56,202 bases of DNA, from contig CALZHP010000008.1 in the NCBI GenBank assembly GCA_945787325.1, forward strand, positions 1 to 56,202, given 5' to 3'. The position numbers were made by a program, and so were the translations under genes. Every line of letters begins with the position of its first letter. Position 1 is the first letter of the stretch. Origin of the DNA: an uncultured Desulfobulbaceae bacterium (GTDB lineage Bacteria > Desulfobacterota > Desulfobulbia > Desulfobulbales > BM004). The notes below the pieces were generated by a model. That model was not told where the DNA came from, did not search any database, and saw only the letters and a program-made list of their open reading frames with translations. This document shows, piece by piece, positions 19,046-26,822 of the stretch.

Positions 19046-19074
19046 GGAAAAATGCCGGTTATTGGAAAACCGGC
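19046..19074 (-). terminator. Intrinsic terminator-like hairpin immediately upstream of uppS
   Basis: Read on the minus strand, a perfect 7-bp stem (GCCGGTT/AACCGGC) with a 7-nt loop is followed by ATTTTT. It lies 36 nt before the uppS ATG. It could end the rpsB-frr transcript or act as an attenuator in the uppS leader. Confidence 0.7.
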
Positions 19075-19099
19075 GGGAAGTACTTATATGAAAGGCCTA

Positions 19100-19127
19100 T
19101 TTCACCTCAAAGGTAAATCAGGTGAAA
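19100..19127 (-). promoter_or_regulatory. Leader hairpin between frr and uppS
   Basis: A perfect 8-bp inverted repeat (TTTCACCT/AGGTGAAA) encloses a 12-nt loop. It would form at the very 5' end of a transcript from the promoter-like site at 19137-19165 and precedes the terminator-like hairpin at 19046-19074. Function is unknown. Confidence 0.5.
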
Positions 19128-19136
19128 ACGAAAGGT

Positions 19137-19165
19137 AGAATATTGCGATAAAAAGGGAATGGCAA
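19137..19165 (-). promoter_or_regulatory. Predicted sigma70-type promoter for the uppS operon
   Basis: Minus-strand TTGCCA (5/6 match) and TATTCT (4/6 match) are separated by exactly 17 nt, in the gap between frr and uppS. Transcription would begin near 19130, giving a leader of about 120 nt. Confidence 0.5.
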
Positions 19166-19187
19166 TTTAATATTAATACCGTCCCCT
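19155..19187 (-). repeat. Imperfect palindrome with GGGGAC end and TTAATATTAA core
   Basis: On the minus strand, GGGGACGGTAT runs into an AATATT core and then an imperfect mirror ending in CCC. It overlaps the -35 of the uppS promoter candidate. A looser relative may lie at 8411-8441. Such short palindromes are often relics of REP or IS200-type elements, but I cannot show that here. Confidence 0.4.
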
Positions 19188-19205
19188 GATTAGAAAATTT
19201 TTTCA

Positions 19206-19763
19206 TCAGACTTCCATGACTTCCTTTTCCTTGTCCTGGGCAATGGTATCAATTTTTTTAATAAACTGGTCTGTTACCTTTTGGGCCTCATCCTGAAGCT
19301 TAAACTGATCGTCTTCAGATATTTCCTTATGTTTTTTCTGTCTCTTCAACGTATCATTAGCTTCACGTCGAACATTACGAACAGCTACGCGATAATCTTC
19401 AGCAGTTTTTTTTACCTGTTTTACAAGTTCCTTGCGCCGTTCTTCAGTGAGCTGAGGTATACTAATACGAATCACTTTACCATCATTCACCGGTGTAAGA
19501 CCAAGATCTGACTTTAAGATTGCCTTTTCTGCGGCACTCAGCAGCTGGGGGTCCCAAGGCTGGATAACTATCAACCTGCTTTCAGGGATTGTGAGAGTAC
19601 CGACCTGGTTGAGTGGCATCATAGAACCGTAAGCATCCACCTTTATATCATCAAGCAATGACAAAGAAGCTCTGCCTGTCCGGATCTTCGATATATCAGT
19701 CTTCAGTGATTCAATGCTCTTCCCCATTTTATCAGACATCAAACTTATAACATCATTAGCCAT
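19206..19763 (-). CDS. frr: Ribosome recycling factor
   Basis: RRF splits the post-termination ribosome together with EF-G. From the ATG at 19763 the protein is 185 aa, the standard length, starting MANDVIS, with the conserved IRTGRASLSLLDDIKVDAYG, PLNQVGTLTIPE and IRISIPQLTEERRKELVKQVKK segments. An upstream ATG (19778) would overlap pyrH and add five residues; AGGGGG placed 8 nt before the chosen ATG decides against it. The gene begins just after the pyrH stop and is the last of the rpsB-tsf-pyrH-frr block. Confidence 0.97.
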   Translation of the reverse strand: MANDVISLMSDKMGKSIESLKTDISKIRTGRASLSLLDDIKVDAYGSMMPLNQVGTLTIPESRLIVIQPWDPQLLSAAEKAILKSDLGLTPVNDGKVIRISIPQLTEERRKELVKQVKKTAEDYRVAVRNVRREANDTLKRQKKHKEISEDDQFKLQDEAQKVTDQFIKKIDTIAQDKEKEVMEV

Positions 19764-19764
19764 T

Positions 19765-20484
19765 TCATTCCCCCTCAACTAGTGACCCAACTTTTTCTCC
19801 ACTCACTGCTCTTTTTATATTATCCGGGATAGTCATATCAAGCACGACAATTGGTTTACTGTTGTCCTGTGCAAGAGAGATACCTGTTGCGTCCATAACC
19901 TTTAAACCCCGCTTCAGCACTTCGCGGTAGCTTAATGAATCAAACTTGACTGCTCCCGATTTTTTAAGTGGATCCCTATCGAACACGCCATCTACGCGGG
20001 TAGCCTTTATTATCACATCAGCCTCGATTTCGAGTCCTCGAACCACGGCCGCTGTATCTGTAGTAAAATAAGGATTTCCCGTACCCGCTGCAAAAATGAC
20101 GGCCCGTCTCTTTTCAAGGTGGCGAATTGCACGCCGTCGAATATAAGGCTCGCAAACACTTGGCATAGGAAATGCCGACATAACTCGGGTTGTCGTACCA
20201 TTTCTTTCCATGGCATCCTGCATGGCCAGACTGTTAATTACTGTTGCCAACATCCCCATACTGTCGGCAGTAGCCCTGTCCATTCCCTTCGAAGCCCCGG
20301 AAACACCACGGAATATGTTGCCAGCCCCGATTACAATTCCAACTTCAGTACCAAGATCAACTACCTTTTTTATCTCAGATGCTACATACTCAAGAACCTC
20401 ATTACTTATCCCGAATGAGGCTTTTCCCATCAGGGCTTCACCGCTCAACTTCAATAAAACACGCTGGTATTTTATATTGTTCAT
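19765..20484 (-). CDS. pyrH: Uridylate kinase (UMP kinase)
   Basis: Hexameric bacterial UMP kinase of the amino-acid-kinase fold, phosphorylating UMP to UDP. The 239-aa sequence shows the family start [15 protein letters not shown], the [11 protein letters not shown] loop, [34 protein letters not shown] and the [15 protein letters not shown] segment. Length is typical. It ends 1 nt before the frr ATG and starts 80 bp after tsf, in the standard rpsB-tsf-pyrH-frr order. Confidence 0.97.
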   Translation of the reverse strand: MNNIKYQRVLLKLSGEALMGKASFGISNEVLEYVASEIKKVVDLGTEVGIVIGAGNIFRGVSGASKGMDRATADSMGMLATVINSLAMQDAMERNGTTTRVMSAFPMPSVCEPYIRRRAIRHLEKRRAVIFAAGTGNPYFTTDTAAVVRGLEIEADVIIKATRVDGVFDRDPLKKSGAVKFDSLSYREVLKRGLKVMDATGISLAQDNSKPIVVLDMTIPDNIKRAVSGEKVGSLVEGE

Positions 20485-20564
20485 GCTGTAGCCTGTAATC
20501 CCCTTAATGAGTAAATTATCATTTGAGCTTCACTTGTGCCTGATTAAAAAAATACTACTAAAGG

Positions 20565-21158
20565 TTACTCACCAACCTGAAAACGTTCAAACCTTTTTAC
20601 TGAGATATTCTCTCCCATTTTGGCTATGACTTCGTTTAACAGATCCTGTACTGAGAGATCTGGATTCTTAACGAATTTCTGCTCAAGAAGACAAACCTCG
20701 GAAAAATATTTATCGATTTTACCATCGACTATTTTATCGACAATATTTTCTGGCTTCCCGGAATCCAAAGCCTGTTGTTTATATATTTCTTTTTCACGAT
20801 CAATCTGATCCTGTGAAACTTCTTCCCTGCTGATGGCTACAGGATTCACAGCAGCAACATGCATTGCCATATCTTTGGCAAAACTCTTAAAATCATCGGT
20901 TTTTGCAACAAAGTCAGTTTCACATGCAACTTCAACCATGACACCCAGTTTCCCGCCGGCATGCACATATGTCTGAATGACACCTTCACTGGTAGCTCGA
21001 CCTGCTCTTTTCTGGGCGACGGCTAGACCTTTTTGCCTCAGCAGATCAATGGCTTTTTCCAATTCTCCGCCCGTATCGTTGAGGGCTTTTTTACAGTCCA
21101 TCATCCCCGCATTTGTCTTATCGCGGAGTTCTTTTACCATCTGGCTAGTAATTTTCAC
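20565..21158 (-). CDS. tsf: Elongation factor Ts (short form)
   Basis: Guanine-nucleotide exchange factor for EF-Tu. The GTG at 21158 is chosen because AAGGAG lies 9 nt upstream and the family motif KITSQMVKELRDKTNAGMMDC begins there; a longer open frame to 21293 shows no family similarity. The 197-aa product has the N-terminal UBA-like domain (about 1-55) and the TDFVAKTDDF exchange motif, with a single core domain, as in other short EF-Ts proteins (E. coli has 283 aa). A 149-bp untranslated stretch separates it from rpsB. Confidence 0.96.
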   Translation of the reverse strand: MKITSQMVKELRDKTNAGMMDCKKALNDTGGELEKAIDLLRQKGLAVAQKRAGRATSEGVIQTYVHAGGKLGVMVEVACETDFVAKTDDFKSFAKDMAMHVAAVNPVAISREEVSQDQIDREKEIYKQQALDSGKPENIVDKIVDGKIDKYFSEVCLLEQKFVKNPDLSVQDLLNEVIAKMGENISVKRFERFQVGE

Positions 21159-21307
21159 TTCCTGTTTCTCCTTATACTTAATTCTGCGAAAAAACCTTCT
21201 TCCCCACAGAATCACTTTATTACAAAAACAATTTCCACTGATATTTCTTACGGGATGCCAAGCCGAAAAAGTTGAAAAATAGTAAGCATTCAACTTTGGT
21301 ATTATAA

Positions 21308-22129
21308 TTACTCCTCTTCTTTTTGATCGGCTTCACTTTCGTCAGTTATATTTTCTGTATGTTCTTCATCTATGTTTTCTGTCTGTCCTTCATCAGTCGC
21401 TTCCATTGTTGCAACCATTTCTTCAGTGACAGCTTCCTCATCACCAGCCTTTGCTTTTCCTGCTAAAGCTGCATCTGCCATTTTAGATGTGATCAAACGA
21501 ATTGCCCGGATGGCATCGTCATTGCCGGGAATTATGTAATCCAGACCATCTGGGTTACAATTGGTATCTGCAAGAGCAATAACTGGTATATTTAGAGTAC
21601 GCGCTTCATTAACCGCAATAACCTCTTTATTGGGGTCTACAACAAATACTGCTGATGGAAGGCTTCTCATCAATTTAATACCACCAATATTACGATCTAA
21701 TTTTACCCTTTCCTTTTCCATTAGCAGTATTTCTTTTTTTGGGAATCGGCTGATGGAACCGTCTTCCTGCATTGCTTCAATGCTCTTTAGACGTTCAATA
21801 CCTTTTTTTATGGTCTGGTAATTGGTGAGAGTCCCTCCAAGCCAACGATGATTTATAAAAAACATTCCACACCGTGTTGCTTCTTCCTTGATGATGTCCT
21901 GCGCCTGGCGTTTGGTTCCAACAAATAAAATATTTCCACCTTTCGCTGCTGTGCTTTCAATAAAATCGTAAGCACTATTGAAAAAGGTCATTGTTTTGTC
22001 AAGGTTAATGATATAAATCCCATTCCTCGGCCCATATATATAGGGCTTCATTTTGGGATTCCATCGCCGTGTCTGGTGACCGAAATGCAGACCGGCCTCA
22101 AGCATTTGTTTCATTGTTGCGTTAGCCAC
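21308..22129 (-). CDS. rpsB: 30S ribosomal protein S2
   Basis: Small-subunit protein that tethers S1. The 273-aa sequence starts at a GTG and shows [44 protein letters not shown] and [17 protein letters not shown]. The C-terminus carries a strongly acidic extension of about 45 residues rich in Glu and Asp (from about residue 228), longer than in E. coli S2 (241 aa). It is the first gene of the rpsB-tsf-pyrH-frr block and has its own promoter at 22265-22293. Confidence 0.97.
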   Translation of the reverse strand: MANATMKQMLEAGLHFGHQTRRWNPKMKPYIYGPRNGIYIINLDKTMTFFNSAYDFIESTAAKGGNILFVGTKRQAQDIIKEEATRCGMFFINHRWLGGTLTNYQTIKKGIERLKSIEAMQEDGSISRFPKKEILLMEKERVKLDRNIGGIKLMRSLPSAVFVVDPNKEVIAVNEARTLNIPVIALADTNCNPDGLDYIIPGNDDAIRAIRLITSKMADAALAGKAKAGDEEAVTEEMVATMEATDEGQTENIDEEHTENITDESEADQKEEE

Positions 22130-22256
22130 TTTCCTATCCTCCGTTTATGGTTTTTCCTCCATCCCATACTCCGACCCACTTGAAGGGGCACCAAAGGAGA
22201 TTTTTTCAGGGATGTGTGTAGTAGGAGCACAAAGCCCCCCGTTTTAAAATAAAAAA
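22130..22256 (-). promoter_or_regulatory. rpsB 5' leader with long-range pairing
   Basis: The roughly 125-nt leader has GGGGC near its 5' end that can pair with GCCCC, and CATCCC (22209-22214) that can pair with GGGATG (22160-22165) close to the start site. Leaders that bind S2 are known upstream of rpsB in several bacterial groups; whether this matches one of those families is not testable by eye. Confidence 0.4.
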
Positions 22257-22264
22257 ATCTAAAT

Positions 22265-22293
22265 TTTATACCATTCGTAAGTACTTTTTGCAA
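22265..22293 (-). promoter_or_regulatory. rpsBp: Predicted sigma70-type promoter for rpsB-tsf-pyrH-frr
   Basis: Minus-strand TTGCAA (4/6) and TATAAA (5/6) are separated by exactly 17 nt. The expected start point is near 22257, about 128 nt before the rpsB GTG. Confidence 0.65.
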
Positions 22294-22319
22294 GCGAAAG
22301 GCATGTTTCCGATCAAAGG

Positions 22320-23096
22320 TTATCGTCGGCGTATGAGGCCCTTGCCTGTTAGTACAAATTTAAGCCAGTCAAAGCCAAATTTCAAAAGTGCCTCATCATC
22401 TATGGCGATCATCCTTGCTCTGAACTTATCGAGCTTAAACTGACTCAAAAGATCTGATTGTTCAGCAAAAGCACGGAATCCGTCAATGTTGTAACAAACC
22501 ATAAAAGCCAACTGCTGTTTAGGTCCTGCCGCTCCTTCACCCTGCCACGGGTTGTGGGAAAATATTGTATCGATCTCAGACCAAAGATCATTGACTGTAT
22601 TATATTCCAGCATCTGTTGGTCGCGGAGCCATTTATTGGTAACCCATTCTTTATTCTCATTATGTCCCAAACAGTAAGAATGCTTGGTAAGAAAATAATA
22701 TTCTTTTGGCCGTCCCCCCTTAACTGTTCGATCAACAGCACGTTCAAGAGGATATGTTCGACAGGCTGAAGGCCGATCCTTATATACGGCACAACCGTAT
22801 TCCTCGAGAAAAGGACAGGTACGCTCATCATTTTCAGCCATTTTCATCATAACCGCGGGAAAAAAGGGGTGAGTACCCTGAGCAAGGCGGGTATAGCGCT
22901 GCAAGAATTGTTCTGAATGTGTTTTTATGCTGTTTTTTAAACGGATAATATCATAAGGGTAAAGGAACATGTCCAGCTTACGACAACAACTGGTAAAGCA
23001 GCCACAGCCTTCATGGCATGCAAAACTGAAGGTAGATTTACCAAGCGGTACCATTCCATCCGGAAACTGCTTCTGCTGTTCTATTTTGTCATTCAT
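22320..23096 (-). CDS. YkgJ-family cysteine-cluster protein
   Basis: A 258-aa protein with a conserved cysteine cluster near the N-terminus (CHEGCGCFTSCC, about residues 27-38) and further cysteines in CPFLEEYGCAVYKDRPSACRTYP, the arrangement used to recognise YkgJ-like (UPF0153) zinc- or iron-chelating proteins. The molecular function of this family is not established. There is no signal peptide or membrane segment, so it is probably cytosolic. It sits between the rplQ terminator and the rpsB promoter, on the same strand as both. Its only obvious transcription signal is a promoter-like site inside the rplQ terminator. Confidence 0.82.
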   Translation of the reverse strand: MNDKIEQQKQFPDGMVPLGKSTFSFACHEGCGCFTSCCRKLDMFLYPYDIIRLKNSIKTHSEQFLQRYTRLAQGTHPFFPAVMMKMAENDERTCPFLEEYGCAVYKDRPSACRTYPLERAVDRTVKGGRPKEYYFLTKHSYCLGHNENKEWVTNKWLRDQQMLEYNTVNDLWSEIDTIFSHNPWQGEGAAGPKQQLAFMVCYNIDGFRAFAEQSDLLSQFKLDKFRARMIAIDDEALLKFGFDWLKFVLTGKGLIRRR

Positions 23097-23125
23097 GTCA
23101 TGAAAATTCCGTTAAATTGCTACAA

Positions 23126-23167
23126 ACAAAAAAGCCGGTATGATTATCCTGCTTCATACCAGCTTTT
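23126..23167 (-). terminator. Rho-independent terminator after rplQ
   Basis: On the minus strand AAAAGCTGGTATGA pairs with TCATACCGGCTTTT (14 positions, one G-T pair) across a 10-nt loop, and the stem runs into a T-tract. It closes the 33-kb ribosomal supercluster. The stem is A/T-symmetric, so it may also stop transcription arriving from the other side. Confidence 0.88.
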
Positions 23168-23171
23168 GCAA
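23143..23171 (-). promoter_or_regulatory. Promoter-like site embedded in the rplQ terminator
   Basis: TTGCAA (4/6) and GATAAT (5/6) are spaced by exactly 17 nt on the minus strand, with the -10 lying in the terminator loop. The position suits transcription of the YkgJ-family gene, whose ATG is about 50 nt downstream. Confidence 0.4.
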
Positions 23172-23201
23172 AACCAAATCAATCAGATGAATTAGCTAAT
23201 A

Positions 23202-23591
23202 TCAATTAGTGACCTGGGCCTCATCTGTTTCTTCTGAATAATTAACCAACTCAAGAATTGCCATAGGTGCTGCATCACCTAGCCGGTTTCCGGTACGAAT
23301 AATACGTGTATATCCACCATTACGGTCAATATATTCGTCTTTCAACTGATCGAACAGTTTGGAAACAACTTTTTTGTCCTTAATGTAGGCCAGAGCCTGA
23401 CGACGGGCATGCAAGTCTCCTCTTTTTGCAAGAGTGATCATTTTGTCAGCTATCTTGCGCACCTCTTTCGCCTTCGGTGTTGTTGTTACAATCCTTTCAT
23501 GTTCCAGCAATGATGTAACCATGTTCCTCATCATTGCTTTACGGTGTGAACTTGTACGTCCAAGCTTTTTTCCAGCTTTTCTATGTCTCAT
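23202..23591 (-). CDS. rplQ: 50S ribosomal protein L17
   Basis: The 129-aa protein starts [20 protein letters not shown], the L17 signature, and shows [26 protein letters not shown] followed by the [21 protein letters not shown]-terminal block. It lies near the exit of the peptide tunnel in the large subunit. It is the last gene of the alpha operon, 14 bp after rpoA, and is followed by a strong terminator. Confidence 0.98.
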   Translation of the reverse strand: MRHRKAGKKLGRTSSHRKAMMRNMVTSLLEHERIVTTTPKAKEVRKIADKMITLAKRGDLHARRQALAYIKDKKVVSKLFDQLKDEYIDRNGGYTRIIRTGNRLGDAAPMAILELVNYSEETDEAQVTN

Positions 23592-23605
23592 CGGTCAAAC
23601 CTCGA

Positions 23606-24670
23606 TTAACTGTTCTCTTCGTCGTTTTTCGCAGCAGGTGCGGGTGGTTCCCAACCCTCTATTTTCATACCCAGGCTCAGATCCATCTGGGCGAGAAGTT
23701 GTTTAATTTCATTCAATGACTTCCTGCCGAAGTTTTTTGTTTTAAGCATTTCGGCTTCAGTTCTTTGTACCAATTGACCAATATAATTGATATCGGCATT
23801 CTTTAGGCAGTTGGCTGAGCGTACTGAGAGTTCGAGATCTTCAACAGTTCTATAGAGATTCTCATTCAATGGTGGTGTTTCATCTTCTTCAGGTTGCTCA
23901 ATCTCTGGTTCTGCTTTCTCTTCATCGAAGTTGATGAACATCGTCATATGCTCTTTATAGATTTTTGCAGCATAGGCAAGAGCATTTTCAGGCTTAACAC
24001 TGCCGTCTGTATGGATTTCAATAGTCAGTTTATCAAAGTCTGTCTGCTGACCGACTCTAGCCTGACTGACTATATACTGAACCTTCTTGATCGGAGTAAA
24101 AATAGCATCAATTGGAATAACCCCGATTGCCTGGTCCTCAGTTTTATTTTTCTCGGCAGGTTTATACCCCTTACCCCATTGAACTTCGAGTTCAGCAGAA
24201 AATTTTCCATCGCCGGAGATTGTGCAGATGTGCTTATCGGGATTCATGATCTCTACAGATCCATCACTTATAATATCCCCGGCAGTTACTGAACCTCGTC
24301 CAGATTTTTCAATTTTTACAACCCTTGAGTCAGCCGTGTTCAACTTGAGACGAACTTCTTTAAGATTCAAGATGATCTCATTTACATCCTCCATGATTCC
24401 AGATATTGTTGAAAATTCATGGAGAGCACCATCAATTTTAACAGAAGTAATTGCTGCACCTTGAATGGATGATAGGAGAATACGCCTCATGGAGTTGCCG
24501 ATAGTTGTAGCAAAGCCTCGTTCCAGAGGCTGACATACAAACTTACCATATGATTCGGTATGCGATCCCTTGTCAACTTCAAGACGGTCAGGCTGAATCA
24601 ATTCACACCAATTTCTATAGAAGGGAGTTTCCTCAATTAAATCGTGTGTCATAGTCTGTTCTTTTCCCAT
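23606..24670 (-). CDS. rpoA: RNA polymerase alpha subunit
   Basis: Assembly platform of RNA polymerase. The N-terminal domain shows [33 protein letters not shown] (about 50-80); the C-terminal domain shows [22 protein letters not shown] and [24 protein letters not shown], which contact UP-element DNA and activators. The linker is acidic. From the first ATG it has 354 aa, slightly longer than the usual 330-340. The ATG six codons later (MTHDLIEE) is an alternative, since neither start has a strong ribosome-binding site. The rpsD stop is 6 nt upstream. Confidence 0.97.
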   Translation of the reverse strand: MGKEQTMTHDLIEETPFYRNWCELIQPDRLEVDKGSHTESYGKFVCQPLERGFATTIGNSMRRILLSSIQGAAITSVKIDGALHEFSTISGIMEDVNEIILNLKEVRLKLNTADSRVVKIEKSGRGSVTAGDIISDGSVEIMNPDKHICTISGDGKFSAELEVQWGKGYKPAEKNKTEDQAIGVIPIDAIFTPIKKVQYIVSQARVGQQTDFDKLTIEIHTDGSVKPENALAYAAKIYKEHMTMFINFDEEKAEPEIEQPEEDETPPLNENLYRTVEDLELSVRSANCLKNADINYIGQLVQRTEAEMLKTKNFGRKSLNEIKQLLAQMDLSLGMKIEGWEPPAPAAKNDEENS

Positions 24671-24676
24671 TTCTAA

Positions 24677-25306
24677 TTATTTGGAGTATAGTTCGACAAT
24701 CAACTGTTCCTGAATCGGCATTGTTATTTCTTGACGTTCAGGCATGGATTTTACCGTTCCCTGAAATTTGTCTTTTTCAAGCTCAAGCCAACTCGGAACA
24801 CCACGTCTTTCTACCGCTTCTAAATTTTCTATAATCTCTGCGTGTTTTCTACTTGATTCTTTCACACTTATTACATCACCTTCAGAAACGAAGTAGGAAG
24901 GAATGTTTACTTTCTTTCCATTTACAAGAATATGCTTATGCTTGACTACTTGCCTTGCCTGCGATCTGGAGCCGGCAAAACCCAGGCGGTATAGGGTGTT
25001 GTCAAGTCTTCTCTCGAGAAGATTCAGCAGATTTTCACCTGTTACCCCTTTAGCCATGTCAGCCATTTCAAAGTATCTCCTGAATTGACCTTCAAGCATA
25101 CCGTAAATTCGCTTTACCTTCTGCTTTTCACGTAGCTGAACAGCATAGTCGGACATTTTTCTAAATCTCTGTTGTCCATGCTGGCCGGGAGCGTATGCCC
25201 TCCTTTCAATAGAGCACTTATCTGAATAACACCTGTCTCCCTTGAGAAACAATTTTAGATTTTCGCGCCGGCATTGCCTGCAGGAAGCGCCTGTATATCT
25301 TGCCAA
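24677..25306 (-). CDS. rpsD: 30S ribosomal protein S4, zinc-binding form
   Basis: Primary 16S rRNA binder and, in many bacteria, translational repressor of the alpha operon. The 209-aa sequence carries the N-terminal zinc ligands C9, C12, C26 and C31 and the S4 RNA-binding domain (about 95-160: [34 protein letters not shown]). Together with rpsM, rpsK, rpoA and rplQ it makes up a standard alpha operon. A 96-bp gap separates it from rpsK. Confidence 0.98.
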   Translation of the reverse strand: MARYTGASCRQCRRENLKLFLKGDRCYSDKCSIERRAYAPGQHGQQRFRKMSDYAVQLREKQKVKRIYGMLEGQFRRYFEMADMAKGVTGENLLNLLERRLDNTLYRLGFAGSRSQARQVVKHKHILVNGKKVNIPSYFVSEGDVISVKESSRKHAEIIENLEAVERRGVPSWLELEKDKFQGTVKSMPERQEITMPIQEQLIVELYSK

Positions 25307-25402
25307 TTTAAACCTCCTTCAAAAAAATCAATTGAAGTGATGAATTAATATTAATCAGTTTTTTACTTTATAAAAACAAAACCAAAGAAACAAAGCAGGT
25401 TG

Positions 25403-25801
25403 CTAAACTCTTCTGCGCTTTGGAGGTTTGCAACCATTGTGTGGCAGGGGTGTGACATCGCAAATGCGGCTAACATCGAGCCCCGCTACCTGAAGAGCCC
25501 TCAAAGCTGCTTCTCGACCAGGCCCAGGCCCTTTCACACGGACCTCAACTTTTCGCAACCCATGGTCCATTGCTTTGGTTGCCGCTTCGGACACGGCATT
25601 CTGTGCTGCAAATGGAGTGCTCTTCCTGGAACCTTTAAAACCCAGACATCCAGCACTTGACCAAGAAATTACATTACCTTGCTTATCCGCAAACGTGATG
25701 ATTGTATTGTTGAATGTAGAGTAGATATGAACGATTCCTTCTGGAATATTCTTTTTTTCTTTTCTCTTAACACGCCCTACACTTTTCTTTGGACTGGCCA
25801 T
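25403..25801 (-). CDS. rpsK: 30S ribosomal protein S11
   Basis: Platform protein of the small subunit near the mRNA exit, contacting S18 and S21. The 132-aa sequence shows [18 protein letters not shown], the [12 protein letters not shown] block and the basic C-terminus [15 protein letters not shown], all standard for S11. It lies 85 bp after rpsM and 96 bp before rpsD. Confidence 0.98.
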   Translation of the reverse strand: MASPKKSVGRVKRKEKKNIPEGIVHIYSTFNNTIITFADKQGNVISWSSAGCLGFKGSRKSTPFAAQNAVSEAATKAMDHGLRKVEVRVKGPGPGREAALRALQVAGLDVSRICDVTPLPHNGCKPPKRRRV

Positions 25802-25886
25802 TAATATCTCCTGAAAACTTTTCTACTATAGTTTTAAAAAACAAAACCTAATTCATTATAATTTTGCATTCAGCAAGCTAATATAA

Positions 25887-26255
25887 CTACCGCCTGCGAA
25901 CTCCTGCTCCACGTCTGGGCCCTTTACGGGTCCGAGCATTTGTGCTGGTTCTTTGCCCACGGCATGGCAACCCTTTTCTATGTCTGAGACCACGGTAACA
26001 ACCGAGATCCATCAATCTCTTGATATCCATGGACACCTCTCGGCGACGATCACCCTCAACTCTGTATCCATCTTCAAGTATCTTCCTGATATTTGCAACA
26101 TCGTTATCAGTGAGATCGTCACTGTTCATGTCATAGGCGATTTTTGCCTTATCCAGAACTTTTCTAGCCGAAGATAACCCAATACCATGTATATAGGTTA
26201 GAGCAATTTCCATATGTTTGCTCTTCGGTAAATCAACACCTGCTATTCGTGCCAA
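25887..26255 (-). CDS. rpsM: 30S ribosomal protein S13
   Basis: Head protein forming intersubunit bridges with L5 and contacting P-site tRNA. The 122-aa protein starts [26 protein letters not shown] and ends with the basic [28 protein letters not shown] tail that reaches the tRNA. It is the first gene of the alpha operon, 41 bp after rpmJ. Confidence 0.98.
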   Translation of the reverse strand: MARIAGVDLPKSKHMEIALTYIHGIGLSSARKVLDKAKIAYDMNSDDLTDNDVANIRKILEDGYRVEGDRRREVSMDIKRLMDLGCYRGLRHRKGLPCRGQRTSTNARTRKGPRRGAGVRRR

Positions 26256-26296
26256 GACTCTCTACCTCCATCTGAAATATAGCTTAAGCGCGGTTA

Positions 26297-26410
26297 TTAA
26301 CCCTGACGCTGCTTATGTTTTTTGATCTTGCAGGAAACCCTTACCACACCATTTCTTTTATAGACTTTGCAGTAACTGCAAATTTTCTTTACCGAAGATC
26401 GTACTTTCAT
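26297..26410 (-). CDS. rpmJ: 50S ribosomal protein L36, zinc-ribbon form
   Basis: A short 37-aa gene found by reading the minus strand: it begins [11 protein letters not shown] and ends KKHKQRQG, with zinc ligands C11, C14, C27 and H32. This is the C+ form of L36 at the expected length, between infA (50 bp upstream) and rpsM (41 bp downstream), its normal place at the end of the spc operon. Confidence 0.97.
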   Translation of the reverse strand: MKVRSSVKKICSYCKVYKRNGVVRVSCKIKKHKQRQG

Positions 26411-26460
26411 CTGAATCACCTAACTAATTAGAAACCGGATTAGTAAATATTATTGAGTTA

Positions 26461-26685
26461 TTATTTACTCTTCGCACGGAATGTAATCCTTCCACGGGAT
26501 AGATCATAAGGTGATAATTCAACTGTTACCTGATCTCCAGGAAGAATTTTGATAAAATGCATTCTCATCTTACCGGATATATGAGCGAGTACTTTATGAC
26601 CATTTTCAAGTTCAACTCGAAACATAGCGTTTGGCAAAGGTTCAATGATAGTACCTTCAACCTGAATAGCCTCTTCTTTCGCCAT
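26461..26685 (-). CDS. infA: Translation initiation factor IF-1
   Basis: OB-fold factor that occupies the A site during initiation. The 74-aa sequence shows the standard core: [45 protein letters not shown] and [19 protein letters not shown]. coli IF-1 is 72 aa. It lies 137 bp downstream of map, and that gap contains a compact nested hairpin and a -10-like TATAAT. Confidence 0.98.
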   Translation of the reverse strand: MAKEEAIQVEGTIIEPLPNAMFRVELENGHKVLAHISGKMRMHFIKILPGDQVTVELSPYDLSRGRITFRAKSK

Positions 26686-26713
26686 AGAACAATCCTTTTA
26701 AATATTCATCTAT

Positions 26714-26754
26714 GCCTGCGCTTTATTAGCACATGAAACATGTCAGCTGCAGGC
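26714..26754 (-). promoter_or_regulatory. Nested hairpin in the infA leader
   Basis: On the minus strand an outer 6-bp stem (GCCTGC/GCAGGC) encloses AGC/GCT and a further 5-bp stem (ACATG/CATGT) with a TTT loop. An 8-nt AATAAAGC bulge lies on the 3' side. It ends about 28 nt before the infA start. Confidence 0.5.
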
Positions 26755-26766
26755 CGAAAACCGTTT

Positions 26767-26772
26767 ATTATA
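26767..26772 (-). promoter_or_regulatory. Possible -10 box for an infA-proximal promoter
   Basis: A perfect minus-strand TATAAT in the map-infA gap. The hexamers 17-19 nt upstream match TTGACA poorly, so promoter activity is uncertain. If used, the transcript would start just before the nested hairpin at 26714-26754. Confidence 0.3.
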
Positions 26773-26822
26773 AACTAAAAATCAACTTAATAACAGAAGT
26801 TTAATTTTAATTAAAAAAAAAA

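Noticed and set aside
21159-21293. N-terminal extension of EF-Ts by 45 residues
   Set aside because: The extension is not family-like, and AAGGAG placed 9 nt before GTG 21158 supports the shorter protein.
22111-22293. 60-aa frame over the rpsB start and its leader
   Set aside because: It overlaps the rpsB promoter and leader and has no family features; the frame begins at the -35 region.
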